Source: Streptomyces filamentosus (lineage in GTDB: Bacteria > Actinomycetota > Actinomycetes > Streptomycetales > Streptomycetaceae). From it: 64,000 bases of DNA. Both the position numbers and the translations under genes were made by a program. Every line of letters begins with the position of its first letter. Position 1 is the stretch's first letter. Of this stretch, positions 35,471-44,747 are shown one piece after another. The stretch covers positions 2,641,001-2,705,000 of the forward strand of contig NZ_BNBE01000001.1 in assembly GCF_014654895.1 (NCBI RefSeq), given 5' to 3'. Under the pieces are notes generated by a model. The model had not been told where the DNA came from, did no database searches, and saw nothing but the letters and a program-made list of their open reading frames with translations.

Positions 35471-36502
35471 ATGGCGCTCTCCCTCTACGTCGACACCGCT
35501 CGCTGGCGGGCGCACCAGAAGACCGTGATCGACCAGTTCCCCGGTCTGATCCCGGTCTGCAAGGGCAACGGCTACGGCTTCGGCCACGAGCGGCTCGCCG
35601 AGGAGGCGGCCCGGATCGGCGCCGACATGCTCGCGGTGGGGACCACGTACGAAGCCGCCCGGATCAAGGACTGGTTCGGCGGCGACCTGCTGGTCCTCAC
35701 GCCGTTCCGGCGCGGCGAGGAGCCGGTGCCGCTGCCCGACCGGGTCGTCCGCTCCGTGTCCTCCGTGGACGGCGTGCACGCCCTGGTGGGCGCCCGCGTC
35801 GTCATCGAGGTCATGAGCTCGATGAAGCGGCACGGCGTCCGCGAGGAGGAGCTGGGGCTGCTCGCCTCCGCCATCGAGGACGTGCGCCTGGAGGGCTTCG
35901 CCCTGCACCTGCCGCTCGACCGCCCGGACGGCACGGACGCCGTCGAGGAGGTCATCGCCTGGATGGACCGGCTGCGCGCCGCCCGGCTGCCGCTGCACAC
36001 CATGTTCGTGAGCCACCTGCGGGCCGAGGAGCAGGCCCGGCTCCAGCAGCAGTTCCCGCAGACCCGCTTCCGCGCCCGGATCGGCACCCGGCTCTGGCTG
36101 GGCGACCACGAGGCCACGGAGTACCGCGGCTCGGTCCTGGACGTCACCCGGGTCGCCAAGGGCGACCGCTTCGGCTACCGCCAGCAGAAGGCCGCCTCGG
36201 ACGGCTGGCTGGTCGTGGTCGCCGGCGGCACCTCGCACGGCGTGGGCCTGGAGGCCCCGAAGGCGATGCACGGCGTGATGCCGCGCGCCAAGGGCGTGGC
36301 CCGGGCCGGTCTGGCCACGGTCAACCGGAACCTGTCGCCGTTCGTCTGGGCGGGCAAGCAGCGCTGGTTCGCCGAGCCGCCGCACATGCAGGTGTCGATC
36401 CTCTTCGTGCCGGCCGACGCGCAGGAGCCGCGGGTCGGCGACGAGCTGGTGGCGCACCTGCGGCACACCACGACGCAGTTCGACCGGCTCGTGGAGCGCT
36501 GA
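35471..36502 (+). CDS. Alanine-racemase-like fold-type III PLP protein
   Basis: A 343-residue protein with an Alr N-terminal-like PLP barrel. The presumed PLP lysine is in [19 protein letters not shown] (Lys about 33), matching the VKANAYGHG motif of Alr. The C-terminal part is shorter and does not show the canonical Alr catalytic-Tyr region clearly, so it is probably not a standard alanine racemase. Context after femX suggests wall-related amino-acid chemistry. The canonical alr gene is not in this window. The ATG at 35471 follows AGAAAGG. Confidence 0.82.
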   Translation: MALSLYVDTARWRAHQKTVIDQFPGLIPVCKGNGYGFGHERLAEEAARIGADMLAVGTTYEAARIKDWFGGDLLVLTPFRRGEEPVPLPDRVVRSVSSVDGVHALVGARVVIEVMSSMKRHGVREEELGLLASAIEDVRLEGFALHLPLDRPDGTDAVEEVIAWMDRLRAARLPLHTMFVSHLRAEEQARLQQQFPQTRFRARIGTRLWLGDHEATEYRGSVLDVTRVAKGDRFGYRQQKAASDGWLVVVAGGTSHGVGLEAPKAMHGVMPRAKGVARAGLATVNRNLSPFVWAGKQRWFAEPPHMQVSILFVPADAQEPRVGDELVAHLRHTTTQFDRLVER

Positions 36503-36526
36503 GCCGGCCGCACCGCCGTCGGGACG

Positions 36527-38089
36527 TCACCCCCGGGAGCCCTCGGCCCCGGGGGTTCCCCATGTCACCAGGAGCTCCTGCCCGCCGTCCTCGGCCGCCG
36601 GCGCCGCGTGCCGGGCCGGGTGGGCGGCCCCGCCCACCACGAAGACGTCCGGGGCGCCGTCCAGGACCCCTCCGGAGGGGTCGTCGGACCCGTCGCGCCG
36701 CACCGGGTCCTTCTCGGGCGCCAGGACGTCCCGTACGACCACGGCGCACAGGTACAGCGTGCCCAGCAGGTGCAGCACGATCGCGAAGTGGTAGCCGTCC
36801 AGCGGCAGGCCCTGCTTGCTGCCGCTGCCGGTGTAGGCGAGGTACATCCAGATGCCGAGGTAGTACAGGACCTCGCAGGACTGCCAGATCAGGAAGTCGC
36901 GCCAGCGCGGCCGGGCGAGCGCGGCGAGCGGCACCAGCCACAGCACGTACTGCGGCGAGTAGACCTTGTTGGTCAGGACGAACGCGGCGACCATCAGGAA
37001 CGCCAGCTGCGCCAGGCGGGGCCTGCGGGGGGCGGCGAGGGCCAGCCAGCCGAGGCCGCCGGCGGCCAGGGCCAGGAGCAGCAGCGCGTACAGGTTGGCC
37101 CGCTCGGGCGGGATGGTCTGTCCGGCGCGCTGGCTGACGAGCAGCCAGACCGAGCCGAAGTCCACGTTCCGGTCGCGGCTGAACAGGTAGAACTGCTTCC
37201 AGCCCGAGGGGGCGAGGAGCATCACCGGCAGGTTCACCACCAGCCAGGAGCCCACCGCGCCGAGCAGCGCCGTGACGAACTCCCGACGCTTCCCGGCCCG
37301 CTGGCACAGCAGCAGCAGCGGCCAGAGCAGCAGCACCGGGTAGAACTTGGCGGCGACGGCGAGACCGAGCAGGACACCGGTGGCGAGCGGCCGGGAGCGG
37401 GCCCACATCAGGAGCGCGGCCGAGGTGAGGGCGACGGCCAGCAGGTCCCAGTTGATCGTGGCGGTCAGGGCCACGGCGGGCGCCAGGGCGACCAGCAGGC
37501 CGTCCCAGGGACGGTTGCGGTGCGTCCGGGCCACGCAGACGGCGAGGACGGCCGCGCAGATCATCAGCAGACCGGCGTTGACCAGCCAGTACGCCTGCTC
37601 CTGCTCCTCGAGTCGGCCGCCGGGCGTCAGCCAGGCCGCCACCTCCATGAAGAGCCCCGTCAGGACGGGGTACTCCAGGAACGGTATGTCGCCGGAGATC
37701 CGGTCGAAGTAGGGCACCAGGCCGTCGGCGAAGCCGCGCCCGGCGAAGAGGTGCGGGATGTCCGAGTAACAGGCGTGCGTGTACTGGGAGGTGGTGCCGC
37801 GGAACCAGGCCCAGTTGTAACAGGGCAGCTTCTGCACCATGCCGAGGGCAAACATGCCGATGGCCACGAGCGCGATCACCCGGACCGGGGTGAACTGCCC
37901 GCTCGCGGGCCCGGTGCCGGGCAGCGCGCGGCGCCCGTAGCGGCCGCCGAGGAACTCACTGCCCGCGGCGGCCACCTCGTCGCGCCGGGTGGGGGCGACG
38001 GTGGGCGGCTCGCCCCCGCGCGGTCCGTCCGGCGCCGCGGGCCCGTCCAGGGGGCCGCTCGTCTTCTTCAGGCTCGGCATGGGGGACAT
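36527..38089 (-). CDS. GT87-like (DUF2029) polyprenyl-phosphate-mannose-dependent mannosyltransferase-type membrane protein
   Basis: A 520-residue integral membrane protein with roughly ten hydrophobic helices. Features of the DUF2029/GT87 group are GRGFADGLVPYFDRISGDIP-like extracytoplasmic loop with FLEYPVLTGLF near the first long loop, a conserved Glu/Tyr-Pro motif used by lipid-linked sugar transferases. A cytoplasmic N-terminus of about 60 residues precedes the first helix and a Pro/Gly-rich tail ends it. Sugar donor and acceptor are unknown. ATG at 38080 is an alternative with better spacing to AGG. Confidence 0.82.
   Translation of the reverse strand: MSPMPSLKKTSGPLDGPAAPDGPRGGEPPTVAPTRRDEVAAAGSEFLGGRYGRRALPGTGPASGQFTPVRVIALVAIGMFALGMVQKLPCYNWAWFRGTTSQYTHACYSDIPHLFAGRGFADGLVPYFDRISGDIPFLEYPVLTGLFMEVAAWLTPGGRLEEQEQAYWLVNAGLLMICAAVLAVCVARTHRNRPWDGLLVALAPAVALTATINWDLLAVALTSAALLMWARSRPLATGVLLGLAVAAKFYPVLLLWPLLLLCQRAGKRREFVTALLGAVGSWLVVNLPVMLLAPSGWKQFYLFSRDRNVDFGSVWLLVSQRAGQTIPPERANLYALLLLALAAGGLGWLALAAPRRPRLAQLAFLMVAAFVLTNKVYSPQYVLWLVPLAALARPRWRDFLIWQSCEVLYYLGIWMYLAYTGSGSKQGLPLDGYHFAIVLHLLGTLYLCAVVVRDVLAPEKDPVRRDGSDDPSGGVLDGAPDVFVVGGAAHPARHAAPAAEDGGQELLVTWGTPGAEGSRG
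36529..36556. terminator. Bidirectional hairpin between the racemase-like and DUF2029 genes
   Basis: ACCCCCGGG and CCCGGGGGT form a nine-bp stem with a ten-base loop. It overlaps the last codon of the minus-strand gene ending at 36527 and lies 26 bp after the plus-strand stop at 36502. Confidence 0.7.
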
Positions 38090-38179
38090 CCTGCCGTACG
38101 GCCCTGGGAATCCGGCCCGACCCGGTCGGGAAAGACGGGCCGCTGCGATCGGGAAGGGCGACCCGCTCCGGTCGGAAAA

Positions 38180-38224
38180 GGCGGAGGGCCGCCGCGTACG
38201 TCACGTACGCGGCGGCCCTCCGCC
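38180..38224 (-). terminator. Intrinsic terminator after the penicillin-binding protein gene
   Basis: Two perfectly complementary 22-base arms flank a single central base; on the minus strand the hairpin is followed by TTTTCC. It lies 40 bp after the PBP stop (38264). One of the longest perfect inverted repeats in the window. Confidence 0.92.
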
Positions 38225-38263
38225 TCGCCGGGGTCCCGTCCCTCGGGCCGGGCCCCGGCCGCC

Positions 38264-41152
38264 TCAGTCGAAGAGGCTCCCGCTTCCGGTGGATCCGTCG
38301 GTCGGCGTGCTGCCGCCGCTGCCGCCGGAACCGTTGCCGTTGCCGTTGCCGCCAGTGCCGGATCCGCCCGGTTCCGTCGTCGGATCGGTCGGTTGCGTCG
38401 GCAGGCCGGTGTCCGTCGGTGTCGGATCGGTCGGCTGTCCGGTGTTGCCGCCGTCGTTTCCGCCGCCGCCCGTGTTGTCGCACCACCAGATGCTGCACGT
38501 GCTCTTGTCGGGCTTCGGGTCCTTGGTCGGCGTCGGCCGGCCCGTGTCGGTCGGCGTCGGCGGGGGCGTCGTCGTCGGCGCCGTGGTGGCCGTCTCGGTC
38601 GGGGTCGCCGTCTCGGTCGGGGTCGCGGTGGCCGTCGGGGTCGGCGTGGCGCCGCCGCCGTAGACCGCGCGGGCGTCCGGCAGCTTCTCCGGCTCCGGGA
38701 ACTCCTCGACCGGCATGCCCTCGACGGCGTCCGTCATGTAGTCGTTCCAGATCTGGGACGGGAAGGACGAACCGTGGATCGTCCGCTGACCGCCCGTGCC
38801 GTACATCGACTCGAACTCGCGGCCTTCCTTGGTCTCGTCGTCGTCGAAGCGGTACATGTCGATCGCGGTCGCCAGCTGCGGGGTGTAGCCCACGAACCAG
38901 GCGGACATGTTGTCGTCGGTGGTACCGGTCTTGCCGGCCACCTGACGGCCCGGGATGGCGGCGTTCTTGCCGGTGCCGCCCTTGTCCTCGACGACGCTGC
39001 GCAGCACGTCGGTGACGTTGGACGAGATCGCGGAGGAGAACGCCTGCTGGGCGGCCGCCTTGTGCTCGTAGATGACCTGGCCGTTCTTGACGACCTTGGT
39101 CACCGAGTACGGCTCGTTGCGCGCGCCCTCGTTGGCGAAGGTGGCGTAGGCGCCGGCCATGCGGATGGCGCTCGGGCTGGAGATGCCGAGGGAGAACGAG
39201 GGGACCTCGCCCTTCACCAGGGAGCTGGGGAGCAGGCCGGCGTCGACGGCCGCCTCACGCACCTTGTCGATGCCGACGTCCATGCCCAGCTGCACGAAGG
39301 GGGAGTTGGCGGAGACGACCATGGCCTTGCGGAGGCTGATCTGGCCGTAGCTGGTGTCGCCCTCGTTGTTCTGCAGCCACTCCTCGCCCTTCTCGTTGTG
39401 CCAGATCTCCCCGTTGTACTTGCGGACCTTGTAGTCGTCCTTGCCGTTGTAGCGGCTCTTGTCGGGGTCGACGAGGGTGCGCATGGAGGCGTCCTGCGTG
39501 GCGGGGCCCTTCGGGTCGCGCACGCCGTCCTTCATCGCGGCGGCGAGCACGAAGGGCTTGAAGGTCGAGCCCACCTGGGCGCCGGTGGTGTCGGCGTTGT
39601 TGGTGTAGTGCTTGGTGGCGTCCTGGCCGCCGTAGAGCGCGACGACTGCACCGGTCTTGACGTCGATGGAAGCGCCGCCGAACTCGACGTTGGTGTCCTC
39701 CTTGGGACGCTTCTTCTCGTCGATGTACTCGTCGTAGACCTTCTTGACCGACTTCTCCATGTCGGCCACCTTCTTCTTGTCGAAGGTGGTGTGGATCTCG
39801 TAGCCGCCCAGCTCCAGCGCTTCCTTGCTGATGTCGTACTTGCTGGCGAAGTTGTTCTTGGCGGTGGCGACGAGGTAGCCGATCTGGCCGGTCAGCTGGG
39901 CGTCGGCCTTGCGGGCCTTGATCTTGGGGAGCTGGGTGTACTTCGCCCGTTCGGCGGCCGGGATCTTGCCGTCCTTGACCATCTCGTCGAGGATCCAGCC
40001 CCAGCGCTTGGTGAGGCGGGCCAGGTTGTTCTGGGCCGTGGCCTCGGGGTCGACGTCCGGGTAGCCGGCCGGGTCGAAGTAGGTGGCGCCCTTGAGCACG
40101 GAGGCGAGCACCGCCGACTCGGAGGCGTTGAGGTGCTTGGCGTCCTTGTCGAAGTACGCGCGGGACGCGGCCTGGATGCCGTACGCGCCGCGGCCGTAGT
40201 ACGAGGTGTTGAGGTACCCGGCCAGGATGTCGTTCTTCTCGACCTCGTTGCCGACCTTGATGGAGATGAAGAGTTCCTTCACCTTCCGGGACAGCGTCTG
40301 CGACTGGTCGTCGAGGAGGCCGTTCTTCACGTACTGCTGGGTGATGGTCGAGCCGCCCTGGGTCTGACCGCCCTTGGCCATGTTCCACACGGCGCGGCCG
40401 ATGCCCATGGGGTCGACGCCCCAGTCGTCGCGGAAGGTCTTGTTCTCGGCCGAGATCACGGCCTCCTGCATGACCTGCGGGATCTGGTCGATGCCGATGA
40501 TCTGGCGGTTCTGTCCGGCGCCGGTGGCGACCATCCGGGAGCCGTCGGCCCAGTAGTAGATGTTGTTCTGGGAGGTCGCCGTGTCGGCCACCTTGGGGAT
40601 GCCCACCTTCGAGTACGCGAAGACCGCGCCGCCCATGAGGAGCGCGAAGAAGACCAGGAAGGTGCCCGTGACGAGCTTCCAGGACGGCATCCAGCGACGC
40701 CAGCCGTCCTTGTCGTGGCGCGGGTAGTCGATCATCCGCTTCTTGCCGGGCGGACGGCCGCCGGGGCCGCCGCCGCGTCCACCGCCGCCACCGCCCCCTC
40801 CACGACGGCCACCGCCGCCGGGACCGCTCGGTCCGCCGGGGCCGGCCGCGGGCGCGCGGCGGCGACCGCTCCGCTGGGCGGCGCGCCGGGCCTCCGCGCG
40901 TCCGCCGTACGGACGTGCCTCCTCCCCGTGGGACGCCTCGGATCCGTACGAACCGGACGACCCGTACGAGTCCGGGGACCCGTACGAGCCGGACGACCCG
41001 TAGGGTGCCGGCGATCCGTACGGGGGAGTCCCCGTACCGGTGTCATGGGCCTGGGCCGGCCTGCGGCCCGGCTGCTGGGCGGCGCGTCGTGCCGCCGCGC
41101 GGCCGCCCGACGGCGGCTCCTGCGACGGCATCCTGCGACGGTGCTCGCTCAT
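38264..41152 (-). CDS. Bifunctional penicillin-binding protein (class A), long Ser/Thr/Pro C-terminal tail
   Basis: A 962-residue peptidoglycan synthase. The cytoplasmic N-terminus (about 150 residues) has YGSSGSYGS repeats and a Gly/Arg-rich stretch, then a single helix (about 155-178). The GT51 transglycosylase has ENKTFRDDWGVDPMGIGRA (catalytic Glu about 237) and GGSTITQQYVKN. The transpeptidase has SxxK in GSTFKPF (about 529), SANSPF and KTGTTDD (about 741). The extracellular tail (about 840-962) is a Thr/Pro-rich TPTPTAT tract ending in a Gly-rich segment, with an isolated CSIWWC pair. The ATG at 41152 starts MSEHRRRMPSQEP. Likely involved in hyphal wall growth. Confidence 0.95.
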   Translation of the reverse strand: MSEHRRRMPSQEPPSGGRAAARRAAQQPGRRPAQAHDTGTGTPPYGSPAPYGSSGSYGSPDSYGSSGSYGSEASHGEEARPYGGRAEARRAAQRSGRRRAPAAGPGGPSGPGGGGRRGGGGGGGGRGGGPGGRPPGKKRMIDYPRHDKDGWRRWMPSWKLVTGTFLVFFALLMGGAVFAYSKVGIPKVADTATSQNNIYYWADGSRMVATGAGQNRQIIGIDQIPQVMQEAVISAENKTFRDDWGVDPMGIGRAVWNMAKGGQTQGGSTITQQYVKNGLLDDQSQTLSRKVKELFISIKVGNEVEKNDILAGYLNTSYYGRGAYGIQAASRAYFDKDAKHLNASESAVLASVLKGATYFDPAGYPDVDPEATAQNNLARLTKRWGWILDEMVKDGKIPAAERAKYTQLPKIKARKADAQLTGQIGYLVATAKNNFASKYDISKEALELGGYEIHTTFDKKKVADMEKSVKKVYDEYIDEKKRPKEDTNVEFGGASIDVKTGAVVALYGGQDATKHYTNNADTTGAQVGSTFKPFVLAAAMKDGVRDPKGPATQDASMRTLVDPDKSRYNGKDDYKVRKYNGEIWHNEKGEEWLQNNEGDTSYGQISLRKAMVVSANSPFVQLGMDVGIDKVREAAVDAGLLPSSLVKGEVPSFSLGISSPSAIRMAGAYATFANEGARNEPYSVTKVVKNGQVIYEHKAAAQQAFSSAISSNVTDVLRSVVEDKGGTGKNAAIPGRQVAGKTGTTDDNMSAWFVGYTPQLATAIDMYRFDDDETKEGREFESMYGTGGQRTIHGSSFPSQIWNDYMTDAVEGMPVEEFPEPEKLPDARAVYGGGATPTPTATATPTETATPTETATTAPTTTPPPTPTDTGRPTPTKDPKPDKSTCSIWWCDNTGGGGNDGGNTGQPTDPTPTDTGLPTQPTDPTTEPGGSGTGGNGNGNGSGGSGGSTPTDGSTGSGSLFD
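40925..41030 (-). repeat. Repeats encoding YGSSGSYGSPDSYGS in the PBP N-terminus
   Basis: About five tandem units of 15-18 bases encode YGSSGS/YGSPDS. They lie in the cytoplasmic tail of the penicillin-binding protein, likely disordered. Confidence 0.65.
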
Positions 41153-41548
41153 CGAACGACTACTCCTCGGGCAGGCGCGTACGCCTGGAAGCGGCAGTTG
41201 AGTTCCGGTCCCCCCGAAATGCGCACGACCGGAGCCCATCGGAGGCCCCTTTCGTATCGCAGCCGGTCACCCGCTGCACTGACGCCCCAGCGCGGCTCCT
41301 GGTTCCCGGTGGTGTGCATGCCGCACAGACTACGCACGGCCAAAACCCCTCTTGCGCCGGAGTTCACCCCAAATCAGGCAAGTCGCACGCTGTGAATTGA
41401 CGATGTGACGCCGGTCACGGCACCCCCACTTGTCCGACCTCTCGGGCCGTTCTATCGTGCAGATGTATCGAGTCGATACATCAGGACGGCATAAGGGTTT
41501 CCGGACACGGGTTTCCGGACGCAGGCCCCGCGACGAAGGAGGCGACAC
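41153..41548. other. Divergent promoter region between the PBP and PadR genes
   Basis: 396 bp with no gene. It contains the perfect 21-bp palindrome at 41462 and less GC-rich sequence at 41340-41400 that probably carries the PBP promoter. Confidence 0.65.
41462..41482. promoter_or_regulatory. Perfect 21-bp palindrome, candidate PadR operator
   Basis: GATGTATCGA-G-TCGATACATC contains the ATGT...ACAT ends typical of PadR-family operators (classical PadR: ATGT-N8-ACAT; here N11). It lies 67-87 bp before the PadR gene at 41549, consistent with autoregulation, and could also affect the divergent PBP gene. Confidence 0.7.
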
Positions 41549-42223
41549 GTGAGCAGGCGCTCCGGCATCCTCGAATTCGCCGTGCTCGGCCTGCTGCGCG
41601 AAGCCCCCATGCACGGCTACGAGCTGCGCAAGCGCCTCAACACCTCGCTCGGCATCTTCCGGGCGTTCAGCTACGGCACGCTCTACCCCTGCCTCAAGAC
41701 GCTCGTCGCCAGCGGCTGGTTGATCGAGGAGCCCGGCAGCGCCCCCGAGGAGGCACTCGCCTCGTCACTCGCAGGACGCCGGGCCAAGATCGTCTACCGG
41801 TTGACGCCGGAGGGTAAGGAGCACTTCGAAGAGCTCCTCTCCCACACCGGCCCCGACGCCTGGGAGGACGAGCACTTCGCCGCCCGCTTCGCGTTCTTCG
41901 GCCAGACCGAGCGCGAGGTGCGGATGCGGGTCCTGGAGGGCCGCCGCAGCCGGCTGGAGGAGCGCCTGGAGAAGATGCGCGCCTCGCTGGCCCGGACCCG
42001 CGAACGACTCGACGACTACACGCTTGAGCTCCAGCGCCACGGAATGGAGTCCGTGGAGCGCGAAGTGCGCTGGCTGAACGAGCTCATCGAGAGCGAGCGG
42101 GCGGGCCGCGACCAGCGGCCCGACACCGGCGCTCCGCACGACAACGATTCTGGAGAGACGGGCGGCCTGCCCCGGCACGGGGGCAGTACCCGGCCGGATC
42201 CGTCCGACGACACCACCAAGTGA
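41549..42223 (+). CDS. PadR-family transcriptional regulator
   Basis: A 224-residue regulator with the PadR winged helix at residues 5-95 ([20 protein letters not shown], then [17 protein letters not shown]) and a helical dimerisation domain ([20 protein letters not shown]). A disordered polar tail ends it. The GTG at 41549 follows AAGGAGG. The inositol-phosphate synthase gene starts 47 bp downstream, an arrangement conserved in Streptomyces, so it may control inositol supply. Insertion [15 protein letters not shown] near residue 72 is the wing. Confidence 0.92.
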   Translation: MSRRSGILEFAVLGLLREAPMHGYELRKRLNTSLGIFRAFSYGTLYPCLKTLVASGWLIEEPGSAPEEALASSLAGRRAKIVYRLTPEGKEHFEELLSHTGPDAWEDEHFAARFAFFGQTEREVRMRVLEGRRSRLEERLEKMRASLARTRERLDDYTLELQRHGMESVEREVRWLNELIESERAGRDQRPDTGAPHDNDSGETGGLPRHGGSTRPDPSDDTTK

Positions 42224-42270
42224 AACCCTGCGCCAGCAGGGCTTCCACGATCACACAGGGAGCAACCGGA

Positions 42271-43353
42271 ATGGGTTCGGTTCGCGTAGCCATCGTCGGC
42301 GTGGGCAACTGCGCCGCCTCGCTGGTGCAGGGCGTCGAGTACTACAAGGACGCCGACCCGGCGACCAAGGTGCCCGGCCTGATGCACGTCCAGTTCGGCG
42401 AGTACCACGTCGGTGACGTCGACTTCGTCGCCGCCTTCGACGTCGACGCGAAGAAGGTCGGCCTCGACCTCTCCGACGCCATCGGCGCCAGCGAGAACAA
42501 CACCATCAAGATCTGCGACGTCCCGAACAAGGGCGTCACGGTCCAGCGCGGCCACACCCTCGACGGTCTCGGCAAGTACTACCGCCAGACCATCGAGGAG
42601 TCCGCCGAGGAGCCGGTCGACGTCGTCCAGATCCTCAAGGACCGTCAGGTCGACGTCCTCGTCTGCTACCTGCCCGTCGGTTCCGAGGACGCGGCGAAGT
42701 TCTACGCCCAGTGCGCCATCGACGCCAAGGTCGCCTTCGTCAACGCCCTCCCGGTCTTCATCGCCGGCACCAAGGAGTGGGCCGACAAGTTCACCGAGGC
42801 CGGTGTCCCGATCGTCGGCGACGACATCAAGTCGCAGGTCGGCGCCACCATCACGCACCGCGTGATGGCGAAGCTCTTCGAAGACCGCGGTGTCCGCCTC
42901 GAGCGCACGATGCAGCTCAACGTCGGCGGCAACATGGACTTCAAGAACATGCTGGAGCGCGAGCGCCTCGAGTCCAAGAAGATCTCGAAGACGCAGGCCG
43001 TCACCTCGCAGATCCCGGACCGCGAGCTGGGCGAGAAGAACGTCCACATCGGCCCGTCCGACTACGTCGCGTGGCTCGACGACCGCAAGTGGGCGTACGT
43101 CCGCCTCGAGGGCCGCGCCTTCGGCGACGTCCCGCTGAACCTGGAGTACAAGCTCGAGGTCTGGGACTCCCCGAACTCGGCCGGCGTCATCATCGACGCC
43201 CTGCGCGCCGCGAAGATCGCCAAGGACCGCGGCATCGGCGGCCCGATCCTCTCCGCGTCGAGCTACTTCATGAAGTCCCCGCCGGTGCAGTACTTCGACG
43301 ACGAGGCCCTGGCCAACGTCGAGAAGTTCATCAAGGGCGAGGTCGAGCGCTGA
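42271..43353 (+). CDS. ino1: Inositol-3-phosphate synthase
   Basis: NAD-dependent isomerase that turns glucose-6-phosphate into L-myo-inositol-1-phosphate. In actinomycetes this feeds phosphatidylinositol and mycothiol. The 360-residue protein has the Rossmann motif [20 protein letters not shown] near the N-terminus, [12 protein letters not shown] (about 216-227) and [11 protein letters not shown] near the end. It belongs to the short prokaryotic class. The ATG at 42271 follows GGGAG. It lies after the PadR gene and is terminated by the hairpin at 43380. Confidence 0.97.
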   Translation: MGSVRVAIVGVGNCAASLVQGVEYYKDADPATKVPGLMHVQFGEYHVGDVDFVAAFDVDAKKVGLDLSDAIGASENNTIKICDVPNKGVTVQRGHTLDGLGKYYRQTIEESAEEPVDVVQILKDRQVDVLVCYLPVGSEDAAKFYAQCAIDAKVAFVNALPVFIAGTKEWADKFTEAGVPIVGDDIKSQVGATITHRVMAKLFEDRGVRLERTMQLNVGGNMDFKNMLERERLESKKISKTQAVTSQIPDRELGEKNVHIGPSDYVAWLDDRKWAYVRLEGRAFGDVPLNLEYKLEVWDSPNSAGVIIDALRAAKIAKDRGIGGPILSASSYFMKSPPVQYFDDEALANVEKFIKGEVER

Positions 43354-43379
43354 CCCGCGAGGTCCTGCGCCTCACCTGA

Positions 43380-43413
43380 CGAGGGTCCCCGCGGCACTGC
43401 CCGGGGACCCTCG
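43380..43413 (+). terminator. Terminator hairpin after inositol-phosphate synthase
   Basis: A perfect 12-bp stem CGAGGGTCCCCG/CGGGGACCCTCG with a ten-base loop, 27 bp after the stop codon. It has no T-tract, as is common in Streptomyces. Confidence 0.85.
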
Positions 43414-43434
43414 CCGTATGTGAGTCTTGCTGCC

Positions 43435-44694
43435 ATGTCCGTCGCACGTGATCTGCGCGTCCTGCTGCGCCTGCGCGACTTCCGGCACCTGCTCGCCGTC
43501 CGGCTGCTCTCCCAGTGCGCCGACGGTGTCTACCAGGTCGCCCTGGCCACGTACGTCGTCTTCTCCCCCGAGAAGCAGACCTCCCCCGCGGCCATCGCCT
43601 CCGCCATGGCGGTGCTCCTCCTGCCGTACTCCCTCGTCGGCCCCTTCGCCGGAGTCCTCCTCGACCGCTGGCAGCGCCGCCAGGTCTTCCTCCACGGGAA
43701 CCTGCTCCGCGCCCTGCTCGCCGCCGGGACCGCCGTGCTGATGCTCGCCTCCGTGCCGGACTGGCTCTTCTACGCCTCCGCCCTCTCCGTCACGGCCGTC
43801 AACCGCTTCGTCCTCGCGGGGCTCTCCGCCGCCCTGCCCCGGGTCGTCGACGAGGAACGGCTCGTCGTCGCCAACTCGCTCTCACCCACCGCCGGCACCC
43901 TCGCCGCCACCCTCGGCGGCGGACTCGCCTTCGGCATCCGGCTGACCGCCGACGGCTCCGACGCCGCCGTGGTCGTCTCCGGCGCCGCCCTCTACCTCTG
44001 CGCCGCCCTCGCCTCGCTGCGGATCCCCCGTGCGCTGCTCGGCCCCGACCCCGGCCCGGTGCCGCCCCGGTTCTCCGCGGCGCTCGCCTCCACCGCCCGG
44101 GGGCTCGCCGCCGGACTCCGCCACCTCGCCGCGCACCGGCCCGCCGCCCGCGCGCTCACCGCGGTCGGACTGATGCGCTTCTGCTACGGCGCCCTGCTCG
44201 TCACCGTGCTCATGCTCTGCCGGTACGCCTGGAGCTCCACCGAGTCCGAGGGGCTGGGACTGCTGGGGATCGCCGTCGCCGCCTCGGGCGCCGGGTTCTT
44301 CGCGGCCGCCGTCCTCTCGCCCTGGGCAGTGGGACGGTTCGGCCCCTTCGGCTGGATGGTCCGGTGCTCGGCCGCGGCGGCCGTCCTCGTCCCGGCGCTC
44401 GCCCTGCCCTTCGCGCCCGCGCCCTTCCTCGTCGCCGCCTTCGTCCTCGGCCTGATCACCCAGGGCGCGAAGATCGCGACCGACACCGTGGTGCAGACGA
44501 ACGTGGACGACGCCTACCGCGGCCGGGTCTTCTCCCTCTACGACGTGCTGTTCAACGTCGCCTTCGTGGCGGCCGCCGGGATCGCCGCCCTGATGCTGCC
44601 GCCCGACGGTCGCTCCCAGCTGCTGATCGTGCTGGTGGCCGCCGGGTACGCGGCCATCGCCCTGCTGCTGCGCGGCGGGCGGGACTCCCGGTGA
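43435..44694 (+). CDS. Major facilitator superfamily transporter
   Basis: A 419-residue membrane transporter of the MFS with twelve predicted helices. The loop after helix 2 reads GVLLDRWQRRQVFL, matching the MFS loop 2-3 signature, and a long central cytoplasmic stretch with RGLAAGLRHLAAHRPAARAL separates two halves. Substrate unknown; drug or metabolite efflux is usual for this subgroup (MFS_1/MFS_3). GTG at 43420 is an alternative start. Its stop codon overlaps the outermost base of the double parS hairpin. Confidence 0.88.
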   Translation: MSVARDLRVLLRLRDFRHLLAVRLLSQCADGVYQVALATYVVFSPEKQTSPAAIASAMAVLLLPYSLVGPFAGVLLDRWQRRQVFLHGNLLRALLAAGTAVLMLASVPDWLFYASALSVTAVNRFVLAGLSAALPRVVDEERLVVANSLSPTAGTLAATLGGGLAFGIRLTADGSDAAVVVSGAALYLCAALASLRIPRALLGPDPGPVPPRFSAALASTARGLAAGLRHLAAHRPAARALTAVGLMRFCYGALLVTVLMLCRYAWSSTESEGLGLLGIAVAASGAGFFAAAVLSPWAVGRFGPFGWMVRCSAAAAVLVPALALPFAPAPFLVAAFVLGLITQGAKIATDTVVQTNVDDAYRGRVFSLYDVLFNVAFVAAAGIAALMLPPDGRSQLLIVLVAAGYAAIALLLRGGRDSR

Positions 44695-44695
44695 T

Positions 44696-44709
44696 GTTTC
44701 ACGTGAAAC
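44696..44709. other. parS site (left copy of a pair)
   Basis: Exact parS, left arm of the double inverted repeat at 44694-44737. Confidence 0.95.
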
Positions 44710-44721
44710 ACCGGCCGGGGT

Positions 44722-44735
44722 GTTTCACGTGAAAC
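44722..44735. other. parS site (right copy of a pair)
   Basis: Exact parS, 26 bases from the left copy, centre to centre. Confidence 0.95.
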
Positions 44736-44747
44736 ATGGGCGCGGAC

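Larger units (their letters stand above)
44694..44737. terminator. Double parS inverted repeat acting as a bidirectional terminator
   Basis: Nineteen-base arms, each containing a full parS, are perfect reverse complements (44694-44712 and 44719-44737) around a six-base GGCCGG centre. The element lies exactly between convergent stop codons at 44694 and 44748. The transcript from either side would fold into a 19-bp hairpin. Confidence 0.85.

Noticed and set aside
36608-41395. Open frame of 1595 codons on the plus strand
   Set aside because: It runs antisense across the DUF2029 and PBP genes and has no recognisable motif.
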